Below, one piece after another: positions 1 to 9,745 of a stretch of 10,125 nt of DNA. Origin of the DNA: Clostridia bacterium (GTDB lineage Bacteria; Bacillota_E; RBS10-35; JAJYVN01); contig DAHWHT010000271.1 of NCBI GenBank assembly GCA_027335515.1, positions 1 to 10,125 on the forward strand, read 5' to 3'. The notes below the pieces were generated by a model that made no database searches, was not told where the DNA came from, and saw nothing but the letters and a program-made list of their open reading frames with translations. How positions within the stretch are numbered: the first letter of the stretch is position 1; every line of letters starts with the position of its first letter. The position numbers were made by a program, and so were the translations under genes.

Positions 1-104
1 CGCCCGCCGTCGCCCACACCGTCACCCAGGCGACCTGCCGCTCCAAGTCGGCCCGCGGTAACGTAGGCGATGCCCTCCCGGCGGGCCCAGTCCGACAGCT
101 TCAT
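1..104 (-). pseudogene. tnpA: Remnant of IS607-family serine recombinase (tnpA), 5' part, internally deleted; runs off the left edge
   Basis: Read on the minus strand from the ATG at 104-102, the first 17 codons give MKLSDWARREGIAYVTA, the characteristic start of an IS607-type transposase (MerR-like helix-turn-helix, normally continuing TAWRWW..AGRLP). The text then becomes nonsense in that frame. One base later, from 52 to 2, another frame reads ADLERQVAWVTVWATAG, which matches the part of the same recombinase just after the catalytic-serine segment (ARVSS.DQ..DL.RQV...WA). So the DNA between these two parts, including the rest of the HTH and the catalytic serine, has been deleted and the frame shifted by one. 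IS607 TnpA cuts and pastes the element through a serine-recombinase reaction; this copy cannot. The partner tnpB, if present, would lie to the left of the window. The family call rests on remembered consensus, not on a search. Confidence 0.72.
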
Positions 105-565
105 AGACCCAGCACAGCACATATTTGCCTAGAAATGACTACAATCTCGTCAGCAGTTGGCTACCCCGCCGCACGGGACGGATGCAGGCGGCAAGACGGC
201 CGAGCCCTGCACACGGGTCGGCACCGGAAGCACTCTGAGGCGGGAACCGTGGATCGGCGGCGGTTGACAGGCAGCGGCCATCGCGCACCAACCGCCCGCC
301 CCAGCGCACCTGCCCTGGCTCGCGAGGGCGTCCTGGACTGGACCCGAGGACGCTTCCGGTCGCCGCGCCGGCGGCGCAGCGCACCGGTTTGCCGACCCGT
401 TCGACCTGCGCGCAAGGGCGGCCGGGCGGGGGTTGCCCGGGGTCGGAACGCGTCCCCGAACCTTGCCGCGCCGGTCGCAGGGGGTTTCCCGGCGGCGCAA
501 AATCAGCGAAGGTGGACGGCGCAGGCCGCCGGCACAAGAGCCTGCGGCGAGAGGAACGGTGGACG
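105..565. other. Non-coding stretch: outer end of the IS607 remnant plus leader of the next gene
   Basis: No convincing gene is seen on either strand; the open frames here are unbroken only because of the high GC content and give arginine- and proline-rich text without recognisable motifs. Bases about 119-150 are clearly AT-richer than everything around them and lie directly upstream of the tnpA remnant on the minus strand, so they probably hold the transposon end and its promoter. A TTGACA at 264-269 has no matching -10 box. Just before the next gene, GAGG at 551-554 and GGTGG at 558-562 are possible ribosome binding sites. Confidence 0.5.
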
Positions 566-2659
566 ATGCACCGCCAGGGGGCCAGGCCGCGCACCTGTTT
601 TCAGGAGAATCAGGCGCCCGATCCGGCGTTTGATTTGAAGACGGATATCGCGATCGCGTATGGCATCGACGACACCCTGGCGCGGCGCTGTGCCGCCTGG
701 AAGGCGCTGGGCTATGTGGTGCACGTGATGACGGGTGTGGCGTGGAGCGAGGATCAGCGTGCCTACGTCTCCGGCGCCTGGGACGGCCGGACGCACGAGG
801 ACGAACGCCAGCAGGACCGTGACGGCCGGGTCCGCTGGCACCACCCGGGCGTGGCCTACATGGTGCCGACGGCCGCCTACGGCCGCTACCGTGCCGAGAT
901 GCTGCGCCTGGCCGTCGACGCGGGAGCCGAGGCGGTGCACCTGGAGGAACCCGAGTTCTGGGTGTCCACGGGATACAGCCCGGCGTTCCGGCGTTGGTGG
1001 CAGGAGCGATATGGGGAACCGTGGCAGGACCCTGACTCAAGCGCGGCGGCCCGCTGGAAGTCCGGCGAGCTGAAGGCCCACGCCTATCTTGAGACCCTGA
1101 CGGTGCTCTGCCGGGACCTCAAGGCCTACGCCCGCGAACGGTATGGCCGCGACCTGCGTTTCTACGTGCCGACCCACAGTCTGATCAACTACAGCCAATG
1201 GGGGATTGTGAGCCCGGAATCACGGCTGTTGGAGATCCCCGGCTGCGACGGCTACATCGCCCAGGTTTGGACCGGCACCGCCCGTACACCCAATCGCTAT
1301 CGGGGTGTCCGCCGCGAGCGCACCTTCGAGACGGCGTTCCTGGAGTATGGGGCGATGGCGGACCTGGTGCGCGGCACCGACCACCGCTTGTGGCTGCTGC
1401 ACGATCCGGTCGAGGACGACCCGCGCCACCACTGGGACGACTACCGCATTCACTGGCGGCAGACGGTGGTCGCCTCGCTTTTTCAAACCCACGTGGCGGA
1501 TTTTGAGGTGGCACCCTGGCCGCACCGGGTCTTTCAGGGGCGCTACCCGGCCTCCGCAGACGCCTCCTCCGGTCGCACGCCGCTGTCGGCCGCGTACCGG
1601 CAGGAACTGTTGGGGGTGATGAACGCCTTGGCGGATATGGAACAACCCGACGCCAAGCTGGTCGCGCCCTTTGCCTTCGGAACGATCGGGCTGGCGATAT
1701 CCGATGCGATGATGAACCAGCGAGGGCAGCCGGGATCGCTCGATCTGGAGTTCGATGCGTTCTATGGTCAGGCGCTGCCCCTGATCAAGGCGGGGGTGCC
1801 GCTGCGGCCGGTACAGTTGGACAACCTCGGACGTGCCGGACATCTGGCCGGGTTGCGGCTGCTCATTCTGAGTTATGCGCTGCAGAAACCCGCGGCGCCG
1901 TTCGTGCACGAGACGCTGGCCGGCTGGGTGCGCGGCGGCGGCGCGCTGCTGGTGGTCGGCGACGGCACCGATGCGTTCGCCGACCTGGATGGCTGGTGGC
2001 GACCTGCGGCGGACACGGCGGAGGCACACCTGTGGGCGGCTCTTGGGCTGTCGAAGCCGCCGGAGGGATCGGGAGCCGTGGCCTGCGGGTCGGGCTGGGC
2101 GTCTCGGATGGACCTGGCACCCGAGGCCTGCGCGCGGTCGGCCGAGGGGGCCGACCGGCTGGTCGCGGCAACGGCCGACCTGGCGTGCGCGGCGGGTCTG
2201 GACTGGGGAGCCGGCTCGGCCTGGGTGGCCAGGCGGGGACCGTACCGGGCGGTGGCGGTGTTGGACGAGGCGCGCACGCCCGAATCCCTGTGCCTGCAAG
2301 GCTGGTATGTAGACCTTTTCGATTCTCAACTGGCCCTGCGGCGCGATCCCGTGTTTCAGGCGGGACAGGTCGGTCTGTTGGTCGATCTCTCCCAGGTGTC
2401 CGCCGGGGTGGTGGTCGCGGCCCAGGCACGGGTGGAACCGGGTGACGCGACGGATGGCGGATGTGCCTTTCGCGTCGGCGGTCCGTCGGGTGGGGACGCC
2501 GTGGTGCGGTTGCGGCTGGACGAGCCGCCGCGGGCGGTCCGCGGCAGTGGCGCATCCGGTGACCGGGACCTGCCCTGGTCGTGGCACGAGGCGTCGCGTA
2601 CGGTTGCGATCACGTGTCCGGTGCTTGCGCAGTGGACATCGGTGACGGTGCGACACTGA
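566..2659 (+). CDS. Glycoside-hydrolase-like protein: beta-galactosidase-type TIM barrel with trimerisation-like domain (697 aa)
   Basis: This is probably an intracellular or surface-associated sugar-processing enzyme; no signal peptide or membrane segment is seen. Residues about 25-330 look like a TIM barrel: KTDIAIAYGIDD (25-36), YVVHVMTGVAW (50-60), AVHLEEPEFW (123-132), RFYVPTHSLINY (198-209), GCDGYIAQVWTGTARTPN (226-243) and ERTFETAFLEYG (251-262). The glutamates of LEEPE are the best candidates for catalysis, by analogy with GH42-like barrels. Residues about 395-475 (PLIKAGVPLRPVQLDNL, then LRLLILSYAL, then GWVRGGGALLVVGDG) resemble the Rossmann-like trimerisation domain of beta-galactosidases. 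The C-terminal 200 residues look like beta-sandwich. The ATG at 566 is chosen because residues before it are low-complexity, while the family-like text begins soon after it; an upstream in-frame ATG at 389 would add 59 arginine-rich residues. The gene lies before a GH38 pseudogene, which supports a glycan-degradation role. The substrate is unknown. I recognise the family only as uncharacterised. Confidence 0.8.
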   Translation: MHRQGARPRTCFQENQAPDPAFDLKTDIAIAYGIDDTLARRCAAWKALGYVVHVMTGVAWSEDQRAYVSGAWDGRTHEDERQQDRDGRVRWHHPGVAYMVPTAAYGRYRAEMLRLAVDAGAEAVHLEEPEFWVSTGYSPAFRRWWQERYGEPWQDPDSSAAARWKSGELKAHAYLETLTVLCRDLKAYARERYGRDLRFYVPTHSLINYSQWGIVSPESRLLEIPGCDGYIAQVWTGTARTPNRYRGVRRERTFETAFLEYGAMADLVRGTDHRLWLLHDPVEDDPRHHWDDYRIHWRQTVVASLFQTHVADFEVAPWPHRVFQGRYPASADASSGRTPLSAAYRQELLGVMNALADMEQPDAKLVAPFAFGTIGLAISDAMMNQRGQPGSLDLEFDAFYGQALPLIKAGVPLRPVQLDNLGRAGHLAGLRLLILSYALQKPAAPFVHETLAGWVRGGGALLVVGDGTDAFADLDGWWRPAADTAEAHLWAALGLSKPPEGSGAVACGSGWASRMDLAPEACARSAEGADRLVAATADLACAAGLDWGAGSAWVARRGPYRAVAVLDEARTPESLCLQGWYVDLFDSQLALRRDPVFQAGQVGLLVDLSQVSAGVVVAAQARVEPGDATDGGCAFRVGGPSGGDAVVRLRLDEPPRAVRGSGASGDRDLPWSWHEASRTVAITCPVLAQWTSVTVRH

Positions 2660-2675
2660 GGGGCCGGGGCGATGC

Positions 2676-2948
2676 ATGACGGAGGGGGCCACCCCAGCGC
2701 CCCCGGGGGTGCGCGACGCACTGCGGCGCGCACTGCAACCGGCCGTCACGCCGCGGGTGGTCGACGGGCCCGTAGCGGGAGGGGTTAAGCCGCTACGCTG
2801 CGTCTCTTGCGGCACGGGGATCCACGTGATTCCGGTCCACGCCAAGGGCATCTGCGTTGATGGCGCGCGGGAGGTCATCGACCACCTTGTCAGCGCACCG
2901 CCGGAGCGATGTCACTGCGGGCCGCGGCAGTATTTCGACGGCGGATGA
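2676..2948 (+). CDS. Small hypothetical protein with CxxC and CxC motifs (90 aa)
   Basis: A compact reading frame 16 bases after the glycoside-hydrolase-like gene. Codon use follows the neighbours (third positions mainly G or C), which supports real coding. The second half carries RCVSCGTG (about residues 41-48), a further Cys in ICVDG (about 59-63) and RCHCG (about 77-81). The four Cys of the paired motifs could form a small zinc ribbon. The first third is Pro/Ala/Arg-rich and probably disordered. GAGGGG at 2658-2663 is a distant ribosome binding site (12 bases); an overlapping ATG at 2672 is in another frame. No family is recognised and no function is claimed. It could also be a fragment of something larger lost in the deletions that affected this region. 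Confidence 0.5.
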   Translation: MTEGATPAPPGVRDALRRALQPAVTPRVVDGPVAGGVKPLRCVSCGTGIHVIPVHAKGICVDGAREVIDHLVSAPPERCHCGPRQYFDGG

Positions 2949-2965
2949 CGAATGCTTGGGAATAG

Positions 2966-2998
2966 GGTCGAGGCCCCGGTCACGGGGGTGGTCGGACC
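2966..2998 (+). other. Two-tier GC-rich stem-loop before the GH38 remnant
   Basis: The inner stem CCCCG (2974-2978) pairs with CGGGG (2983-2987) over a four-base loop. An outer stem GGTC (2966-2969) pairs with GACC (2995-2998). It ends just before the AGGGGG ribosome binding site at 3001-3006. There is no T-run, so it is not a standard terminator. In such GC-rich DNA a stem of this size may be chance. Confidence 0.25.
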
Positions 2999-3012
2999 TG
3001 AGGGGGCGTTGC

Positions 3013-4568
3013 GTGGGTCGCATTCGGACCATCCATTTGATCCACCACAGCCATACCGACATCGGCTACACCCATGATCAGTCGGTGCTGTGGGAGCTTG
3101 AGCGACGCTTCCTGGACGAGGCGGCGACGGCCGATGCAGCCCGCTTGACCCCCTCTTGGCCTACGGCCGAAGAAGGGGAATGCGCGGGCGAGATGTTCAA
3201 CCCTTCGGCCTGGACGCGCCGCGTGAGCGGTCCGGTGGCGGAACGCCTCCTGCAGGCGCGCGGCCCAGCCGACGATCCGGCCGCGAGCCGCCACTTCGTC
3301 GACCGCTTGCTGGGCCCCCCGCGCAAGTGGCTGCCGCCGCTGGCGGTCGAGGGCCTGGGCTGGCAGGTGGTGCCGTTGGACGCGTTGCGGAACATCGTGG
3401 CGCCGTCCCCGAGCGAGACGGCCGTGGTCGAGACCGCCCGCCACCGCCTGGTCTTCCATCGCGATCGTGGCGGGATCGCGGCGAGGTTCGACAAGGAGGC
3501 GGAACGGGACCTGGTGGATCTTCCGGCGCCCTGGCCGCTGGCCGGGTTCGTGCACGAGGACGTGGCCGACCACGCCCATGCCTGGCCGCGCCACCTCCTC
3601 TACCGTCACCGGGGGGGCGACCCCATCACCCCACGCAGCTGGGAGGGCGACTGGCGGGCGCGGCGCACGGGCGCGACCCCGGTGGCTCACCGCGTTTACC
3701 GCCTGCCCGACGGCGGGCGGGTTAAACAGGGGTTGGACGCATCCGGTAGGGACGGGGCCCGCCTGACCTCTACCGTGCGGGATGGCGACGGTGCGGCGGA
3801 GATCGCTGCCGAATGGCGGATGCGCCCTACCACGTACCCCGAGGCCACCTACCCCTGCTTGCCCTTGCCGGCCCCGCGAGCCACGGCGCGCTTTGACGTC
3901 GGAGGCGTGCCGGTGCGACGGGACCTGGATCCATTGCCGGGTGGTTGCCACGACCTTTACACCGTTCAGCGCTGGGTGGATGTGGGTGGTCCCTCCGGCG
4001 GGGTAACGGTGGGCACGCCCGATAATCCGATGGTGCCACCGGGTGACTTCCACTTCGGTCGCGGCGCGGCCGGCGCGGGTGCGCAACGGCCTTGGTTGCT
4101 GGGCTGGGTGACCGCCAACTACCGGGAGACGAACTTCCGCACCCACCAACCCGGTCGGGTCCAGGCCCGCCCTGTCGCGTGCGCGCATGCGGACGACCTC
4201 GATGAGGCTGTGGCGCATCGGCGCGGCGAGGAGGCGGCGCAGCCCGTGCTTCTGACCCCAGCCTGGGAACCACCGCGGTCCGCCGCCGACCTCCGCGGCA
4301 AGGCGCGCTGCTTGCGGCGCCCGAACCGCCCGTGCGGCTGCTACATGGGTTGTCGGTGGAAAACGGCTCCGTGCTGCGCCTGCAGAACGCAGCGGACTTG
4401 CCGGTCGTTGCGCGTGTGGACCCGGGGGCCTTTCAGGCCCGGCAGGCGCTCCTGTGCGAGGCCTTTGGCTGAGACGTCTCGCCGCTGGAGCGCTGCGGGG
4501 ACCGATTTGCGCTGAAGCGGTTGCCGCCCGGATTCGCGACGGTGCGGCTGGAATGGGGGGGCGAACGG
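3013..4568 (+). pseudogene. GH38 alpha-mannosidase-like gene, decayed: large internal deletion, frameshift and in-frame stop
   Basis: The GTG at 3013 follows an AGGGGG ribosome binding site (3001-3006) and begins a GH38 N-terminus with the metal-binding signature HSHTDIGYT (residues 12-20) and VLWELERRFLDEA (25-37). In intact relatives several hundred residues of catalytic domain, with the nucleophile Asp, follow. Here the text passes within about 20 residues to the C-terminal beta-sandwich part (EMFNPSAWTRRVSGPV, 60-75). The rest reads well up to about 4300, where the frame degenerates into Cys/Arg-rich text ending at a stop at 4515. From 4305 the other frame (codons starting at multiples of 3) continues the family pattern: ALLAAPEPPVRLLHGLSVEN, later SVLRLQNAADLPVVARVDPG. 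It is broken by TGA at 4458-4460 (between EAFG and DVSPLE), then goes on LKRLPPGFATVRLEW. Three lesions make it non-functional as an alpha-mannosidase. The product could still be expressed as a truncated sandwich protein of about 500 residues. Confidence 0.75.
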
Positions 4569-6823
<2,255 letters not shown>

Positions 6824-6827
<4 letters not shown>

Positions 6828-7204
6828 ACACGCCCCGAAACCTGCTGCAGGAGGATCCCTTCGCGGTGCTGGGTGTCGCGGCGCAGGCGGACGACCAGGA
6901 GATCCGCACGGCCTACCGGCTGGCGGTGCGCCAACACCCGCCAGAGCATGACCCGGCCGGTTTCAAGCGAATCCGTCAAGCGTACGAGGCGGTCCGCGAT
7001 CCGGACGCGCGTGCGGCTTTTGTTTTGTTCGGCGGCCTGCAACTGCCGGACCTGCCGCCGCTGACCCCGGAGGATCTGGGGGCACGACCGCCGGAACGCG
7101 TGTCCCTCGCGGAGGTGCTGGCGGCGGCCATGCGTCTGGCCCTTGCCGGCACCGACCTCGATGATGGCGACCATGGTCAGGATCTGCGCGATCCGCCTGA
7201 GTGA
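6824..7204 (+). CDS. J-domain (DnaJ-like) protein with altered HPD motif (126 aa)
   Basis: J proteins bring substrates to Hsp70 and stimulate its ATPase. Residues 10-60 have the J-domain layout: EDPFAVLGVAAQADDQEIRTA (helix I and start of II), YRLAVRQ (end of helix II), then a loop, GFKRIRQAYEAVRDP (helix III). The invariant loop tripeptide HPD reads HPP (38-40) and is followed by EHDP, so the loop is longer and the Asp is displaced to residue 43. From memory, HPPE.DP loops occur in other bacterial J-like proteins next to Hsp70 genes, so this may be a real subfamily and not a mutation. The last 50 residues are Pro/Leu-rich with an acidic end. Its start overlaps the TPR stop (ATGA), and the GrpE-like gene follows closely. 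It lacks the Gly/Phe region and zinc fingers of DnaJ proper, so it is a class C type. The J-like fold call is firm; its activity is uncertain. Confidence 0.85.
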
Positions 7205-7268
7205 GTGGTGGCCGGGTGCGCGTGCGCGGCGGCGGCCAGGGGCGATGCGAGACGGAGGCGGTGTTGGG

Positions 7269-7982
7269 GTGGCGGCGTTCCTAGCGCGATGGTTTGGGAT
7301 TCGCGGGCGCCAGGCGGAGGTTCAGCCGCAGGAGGATCCGCTTGGGGACGCGCTGGCGGCCCTGCAGGCCGACGTGCGGCGGCTGGGCGCGATCGCGGTG
7401 CGCGGCGAGGCTCAGGCGCGGCAGCTTGGCGAGCGCGTGGATGCCATGGGTTCCGGCCTCGCTGCCGGGTTGGACCGCCTTGCCCGCCAGCACGCAATGG
7501 GTGCGGAACTCCAGAATCGGTTGACGCAAGAGCGCGTTCGGCTCATCGGGGGATTCCTTGAGTTCGCCGATGCCTTGACCCGCGCGCAGCGGCTGTTGCC
7601 CTTTGGTGGGGATGAAGCAACGCGCGATGCACTCGTGCGGTTGGGGGCCCACTTCGGCCGGGTGTTGCGCGACGCGGGGGTGGAGACCGTCCCGGGTGAG
7701 GGCGCCCCGTTCGATCCGCGCGTGCACCGGGCGGTGGGCCGGGTGGTGCGACCGGAGTTGGCCGGGCGGGTGTCTGCGGTGGATCGGGATGGGTATGTGC
7801 TGGACGGCCGCCTCTTGCGCCTTGCGGACGTGGTGGTCGGGGTGGCGGCTGGTCCGGGTGAAGGAACCGAAGGGGCCGACCCTGAGGCGACCGGACCAGA
7901 TGGGGACGCGGGCGCGACGCGGTGGGAACGCACTCGGCAGACGGAGGACGAAGGGGGGACCGGTACGGACGCCTCATCGTAG
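7269..7982 (+). CDS. grpE: GrpE-like nucleotide exchange factor (237 aa)
   Basis: GrpE releases ADP from Hsp70 so that ATP can bind and substrate is freed. Residues about 25-110 are a long Ala/Arg/Leu-rich helix, as in the GrpE dimer stalk. The C-terminal beta domain is recognisable: VLRDAGVETVPGEGAPFDP (132-150) and RVHRAVGRV (151-159), then GRVSAVDRDGYVLDGRLLRL (166-185) and ADVVVGVA (186-193), matching the GrpE pattern G.......G..FDP..H.A......G.V......GY.L..R.LR.A.V.V. A low-complexity acidic tail (about 195-237) is extra to the family. GTG 7269, with GGAGG at 7254-7258, is chosen; ATG 7245 in the same frame would add eight residues and has GGGG only two bases before it. It lies 64 bases after the J gene. 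The likely partner is the Hsp70 encoded next, not necessarily the housekeeping DnaK. The sequence is divergent, so activity is inferred. Confidence 0.8.
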   Translation: MAAFLARWFGIRGRQAEVQPQEDPLGDALAALQADVRRLGAIAVRGEAQARQLGERVDAMGSGLAAGLDRLARQHAMGAELQNRLTQERVRLIGGFLEFADALTRAQRLLPFGGDEATRDALVRLGAHFGRVLRDAGVETVPGEGAPFDPRVHRAVGRVVRPELAGRVSAVDRDGYVLDGRLLRLADVVVGVAAGPGEGTEGADPEATGPDGDAGATRWERTRQTEDEGGTGTDASS

Positions 7983-7995
7983 GTCGGTCCGTACC
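7962..7995 (+). promoter_or_regulatory. Perfect 9-bp inverted repeat at the grpE stop / hsp70 start
   Basis: GGTACGGAC (7962-7970) is exactly complementary to GTCCGTACC (7987-7995), with a 16-base loop. It spans the stop codon of the GrpE-like gene and ends 8 bases before the hsp70 ATG at 8004. The eight bases between contain no Shine-Dalgarno sequence, so the hairpin occupies the place where the ribosome must bind. It could tune hsp70 translation or be an operator. It is not the CIRCE sequence bound by HrcA. The repeat is seen directly; its function is inference. Confidence 0.6.
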
Positions 7996-8003
7996 ACGTT
8001 TGG

Positions 8004-9692
8004 ATGGCAGAGACGGAGATCGTTGGTATCGACCTTGGAACCACCAATTCGCTGGTCGCGGTGATTCGCGACGGCCGACCACAGGTATTGCCGGTGGATG
8101 GGGAGGCATTGCTGCCGTCAGTGGTTGGGGTCGACGCTCAGGGGCAGCGGATTGTGGGGCAGGCGGCGCGCAACCAGTACGTGGTGGCGCCGGAGCGGAC
8201 GGTACGTTCGGTCAAGCGGCGCATGGGACGGCCGGAGCGGGATCTGGCACTCGGTGCGGATCGGTATACGCCCGAGGAGATCTCCGCCTTCATTCTGCAG
8301 CGGTTGATTGAGGCGGCCACCGCCGGGCTCGGTCACAAGGTGGATCGGGCCGTGATTACCATCCCGGCCTATTTCGCGGACCGGCAGCGTCAGGCGACCT
8401 TGCGGGCCGGTGAACTCGCCGGGCTGCGAGTAGAGCGCCTGTTGCACGAGCCGACGGCGGCGGCGCTGGTCTATGGGTTGAATCGCAGTGGCGTCCAGAC
8501 CGCGCTGGTGTATGACCTGGGCGGAGGCACCTTCGACGCCTCGGTCGTAGAGATGGGCGACGGCATCACCGAGGTGCGGGCCACCCATGGCGACCGCGAA
8601 CTGGGCGGTGACGACTTTGACGCCCGCATTGTGGATCACTTGGCTGAGACCTTCCAGCAGGCCCATCGGGTGGACCTACGCCAGGACCGCGTGGCGATGG
8701 CGCGGCTGTGGCGGGCGGCCGAGGCGGCGAAGATCCACCTGTCGAACCACGCGTATGTTCAGATCAGAGAGGAATTCATTGCCAGCCACGGCGGCAAGGC
8801 CCTGCACCTGGAGACCGAACTGACGCGGCAGGACTTCGAGGCGATGATCCGGCCGTTGCTGGATGGGACGCTCGACGCCGTGCGCCGGGCGTTGCGCGAC
8901 GCCTCGGTCGATCCGCGCGTCTTGGACGAGGTGCTGCTGGTGGGCGGCTCTAGTCGCATCCCGTTGGTGCGGGAACTGGTCGCGGAGGAACTCGGACGCG
9001 AGCCGCGGCAGGATCTGGATCCGGACTGTGCGGTGGCCCTTGGTGCAGCGGTGCAGGCGGCGATGATTGAAGGCCGCGATGTGGATGCCGTGCTGGTGGA
9101 TGTCTGCCCGCACTCCCTGGGCGTCCGCGTTCTGGACACGGCCGGCATCGTCCCGGACGACGACGTGTTCGTGCCATTGATCCATCGCAACTCCGCCATC
9201 CCGGTCAGCCGCTCCGAGTTCTTCTATACGTCTCACCCGGAACAGGATACGGTGCGGGTTCGCGTCTACCAGGGGGAGGACCGTCAGGCATCGCGCAACA
9301 TTGAACTCGGCCACGTATTGTTTCGGGGACTGTCGCCCTCCGAGACGGGGGGGCCGCGGGAGGTGCTGGTGGCGTTCGACTATGACGTCAATGGCATCCT
9401 ACATGTCGCGGCCGTCGACCGCCGCAGCGACCGTCGGGAAGAGGCTACCCTCCAGGCCCTGGCGGGCGGAGCGCCGGAGTCGGAGTTCGCCGTCGCGGGC
9501 ACCACGGACCTGCTGGACCAGCTGGAGCGGCTATTGCTTACGATCGATGGACGCACGTCCGCCGGACGGCAGGTGCGGCTGCTGATCAGCCGCGGTGAGG
9601 AACTGGCAGCCAGCGGCGACGCGGAGGCCAGGACGCTTTGGGAGCACGAGGCCGCGGCTGCCCTGTTCGCGTATGGGGTGGACGAGCCGTAG
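8004..9692 (+). CDS. Hsp70-family chaperone, short HscC-like form (562 aa)
   Basis: An ATP-driven chaperone that binds exposed hydrophobic peptides in the cytosol. The nucleotide-binding domain is complete: phosphate loop 1 VGIDLGTTNS (7-16), Lys71 in SVKRRMG (equivalent to catalytic K70 of E. coli DnaK), HEPTAAALVYG (148-158), phosphate loop 2 VYDLGGGTFDAS (169-180), GDRELGGDDFDARI (196-209) and the adenosine motif EVLLVGGSSRIPLVREL (309-325). The interdomain linker VLVD (363-366) leads to the beta substrate-binding domain (VCPHSLGVRVLDT, later EVLVAFDYDVNGILHVAAVD). The lid is short: 562 residues against about 640 in DnaK and about 556 in E. coli HscC, with no EEVD-like tail. It is the last gene of the TPR/J/GrpE cassette, 21 bases after grpE, with no clear ribosome binding site but an inverted repeat in that place. 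It is therefore a specialised, not housekeeping, Hsp70. The family call is certain; subfamily and clients are inferred. Confidence 0.95.
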   Translation: MAETEIVGIDLGTTNSLVAVIRDGRPQVLPVDGEALLPSVVGVDAQGQRIVGQAARNQYVVAPERTVRSVKRRMGRPERDLALGADRYTPEEISAFILQRLIEAATAGLGHKVDRAVITIPAYFADRQRQATLRAGELAGLRVERLLHEPTAAALVYGLNRSGVQTALVYDLGGGTFDASVVEMGDGITEVRATHGDRELGGDDFDARIVDHLAETFQQAHRVDLRQDRVAMARLWRAAEAAKIHLSNHAYVQIREEFIASHGGKALHLETELTRQDFEAMIRPLLDGTLDAVRRALRDASVDPRVLDEVLLVGGSSRIPLVRELVAEELGREPRQDLDPDCAVALGAAVQAAMIEGRDVDAVLVDVCPHSLGVRVLDTAGIVPDDDVFVPLIHRNSAIPVSRSEFFYTSHPEQDTVRVRVYQGEDRQASRNIELGHVLFRGLSPSETGGPREVLVAFDYDVNGILHVAAVDRRSDRREEATLQALAGGAPESEFAVAGTTDLLDQLERLLLTIDGRTSAGRQVRLLISRGEELAASGDAEARTLWEHEAAAALFAYGVDEP

Positions 9693-9709
9693 GCCAGGAC
9701 GCGTGGCCT
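9691..9709 (+). terminator. Weak stem-loop directly after the hsp70 stop
   Basis: AGGCCA (9691-9696) pairs with TGGCCT (9704-9709) over a seven-base loop, overlapping the hsp70 stop codon. No T-run follows, so it is at best a weak or factor-dependent terminator. Class C group II introns are known to insert behind terminator-like hairpins, which gives it some interest here. The intron-like start is 36 bases downstream, not adjacent. Confidence 0.25.
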
Positions 9710-9745
9710 TGCTCTGCGGGTCGGCCCAGCTGTCGCTGACGGGAA

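Noticed and set aside
264..291. TTGACA as a -35 promoter box
   Set aside because: No TATAAT-like -10 is found 16-18 bases downstream, and the hexamer alone is likely by chance.
139..1040. Overlapping minus-strand open frames across 139-1040
   Set aside because: Arg/Pro/Ala-rich text without motifs; partly antisense to a well-supported gene. No remnant gene could be recognised in 139-565.
1220..2878. A 552-residue open frame on the minus strand
   Set aside because: It is a shadow of the glycoside-hydrolase-like gene; low-complexity composition and no recognisable domain.
4458..4460. TGA read as an amino acid (recoding) in the GH38-like gene
   Set aside because: Other genes in the window (566-2659, 4569-6827, 6824-7204) end naturally at TGA, and the gene carries other lesions, so a nonsense mutation is simpler.
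7962..7995. CIRCE operator for the heat-shock repressor HrcA
   Set aside because: The repeat does not match TTAGCACTC/GAGTGCTAA and its loop is 16, not 9, bases.
9693..9745. A tRNA or rho-independent terminator after hsp70
   Set aside because: No cloverleaf and no T-run; only a 6-bp stem at 9691-9709 and a 4-bp stem at 9727-9738.
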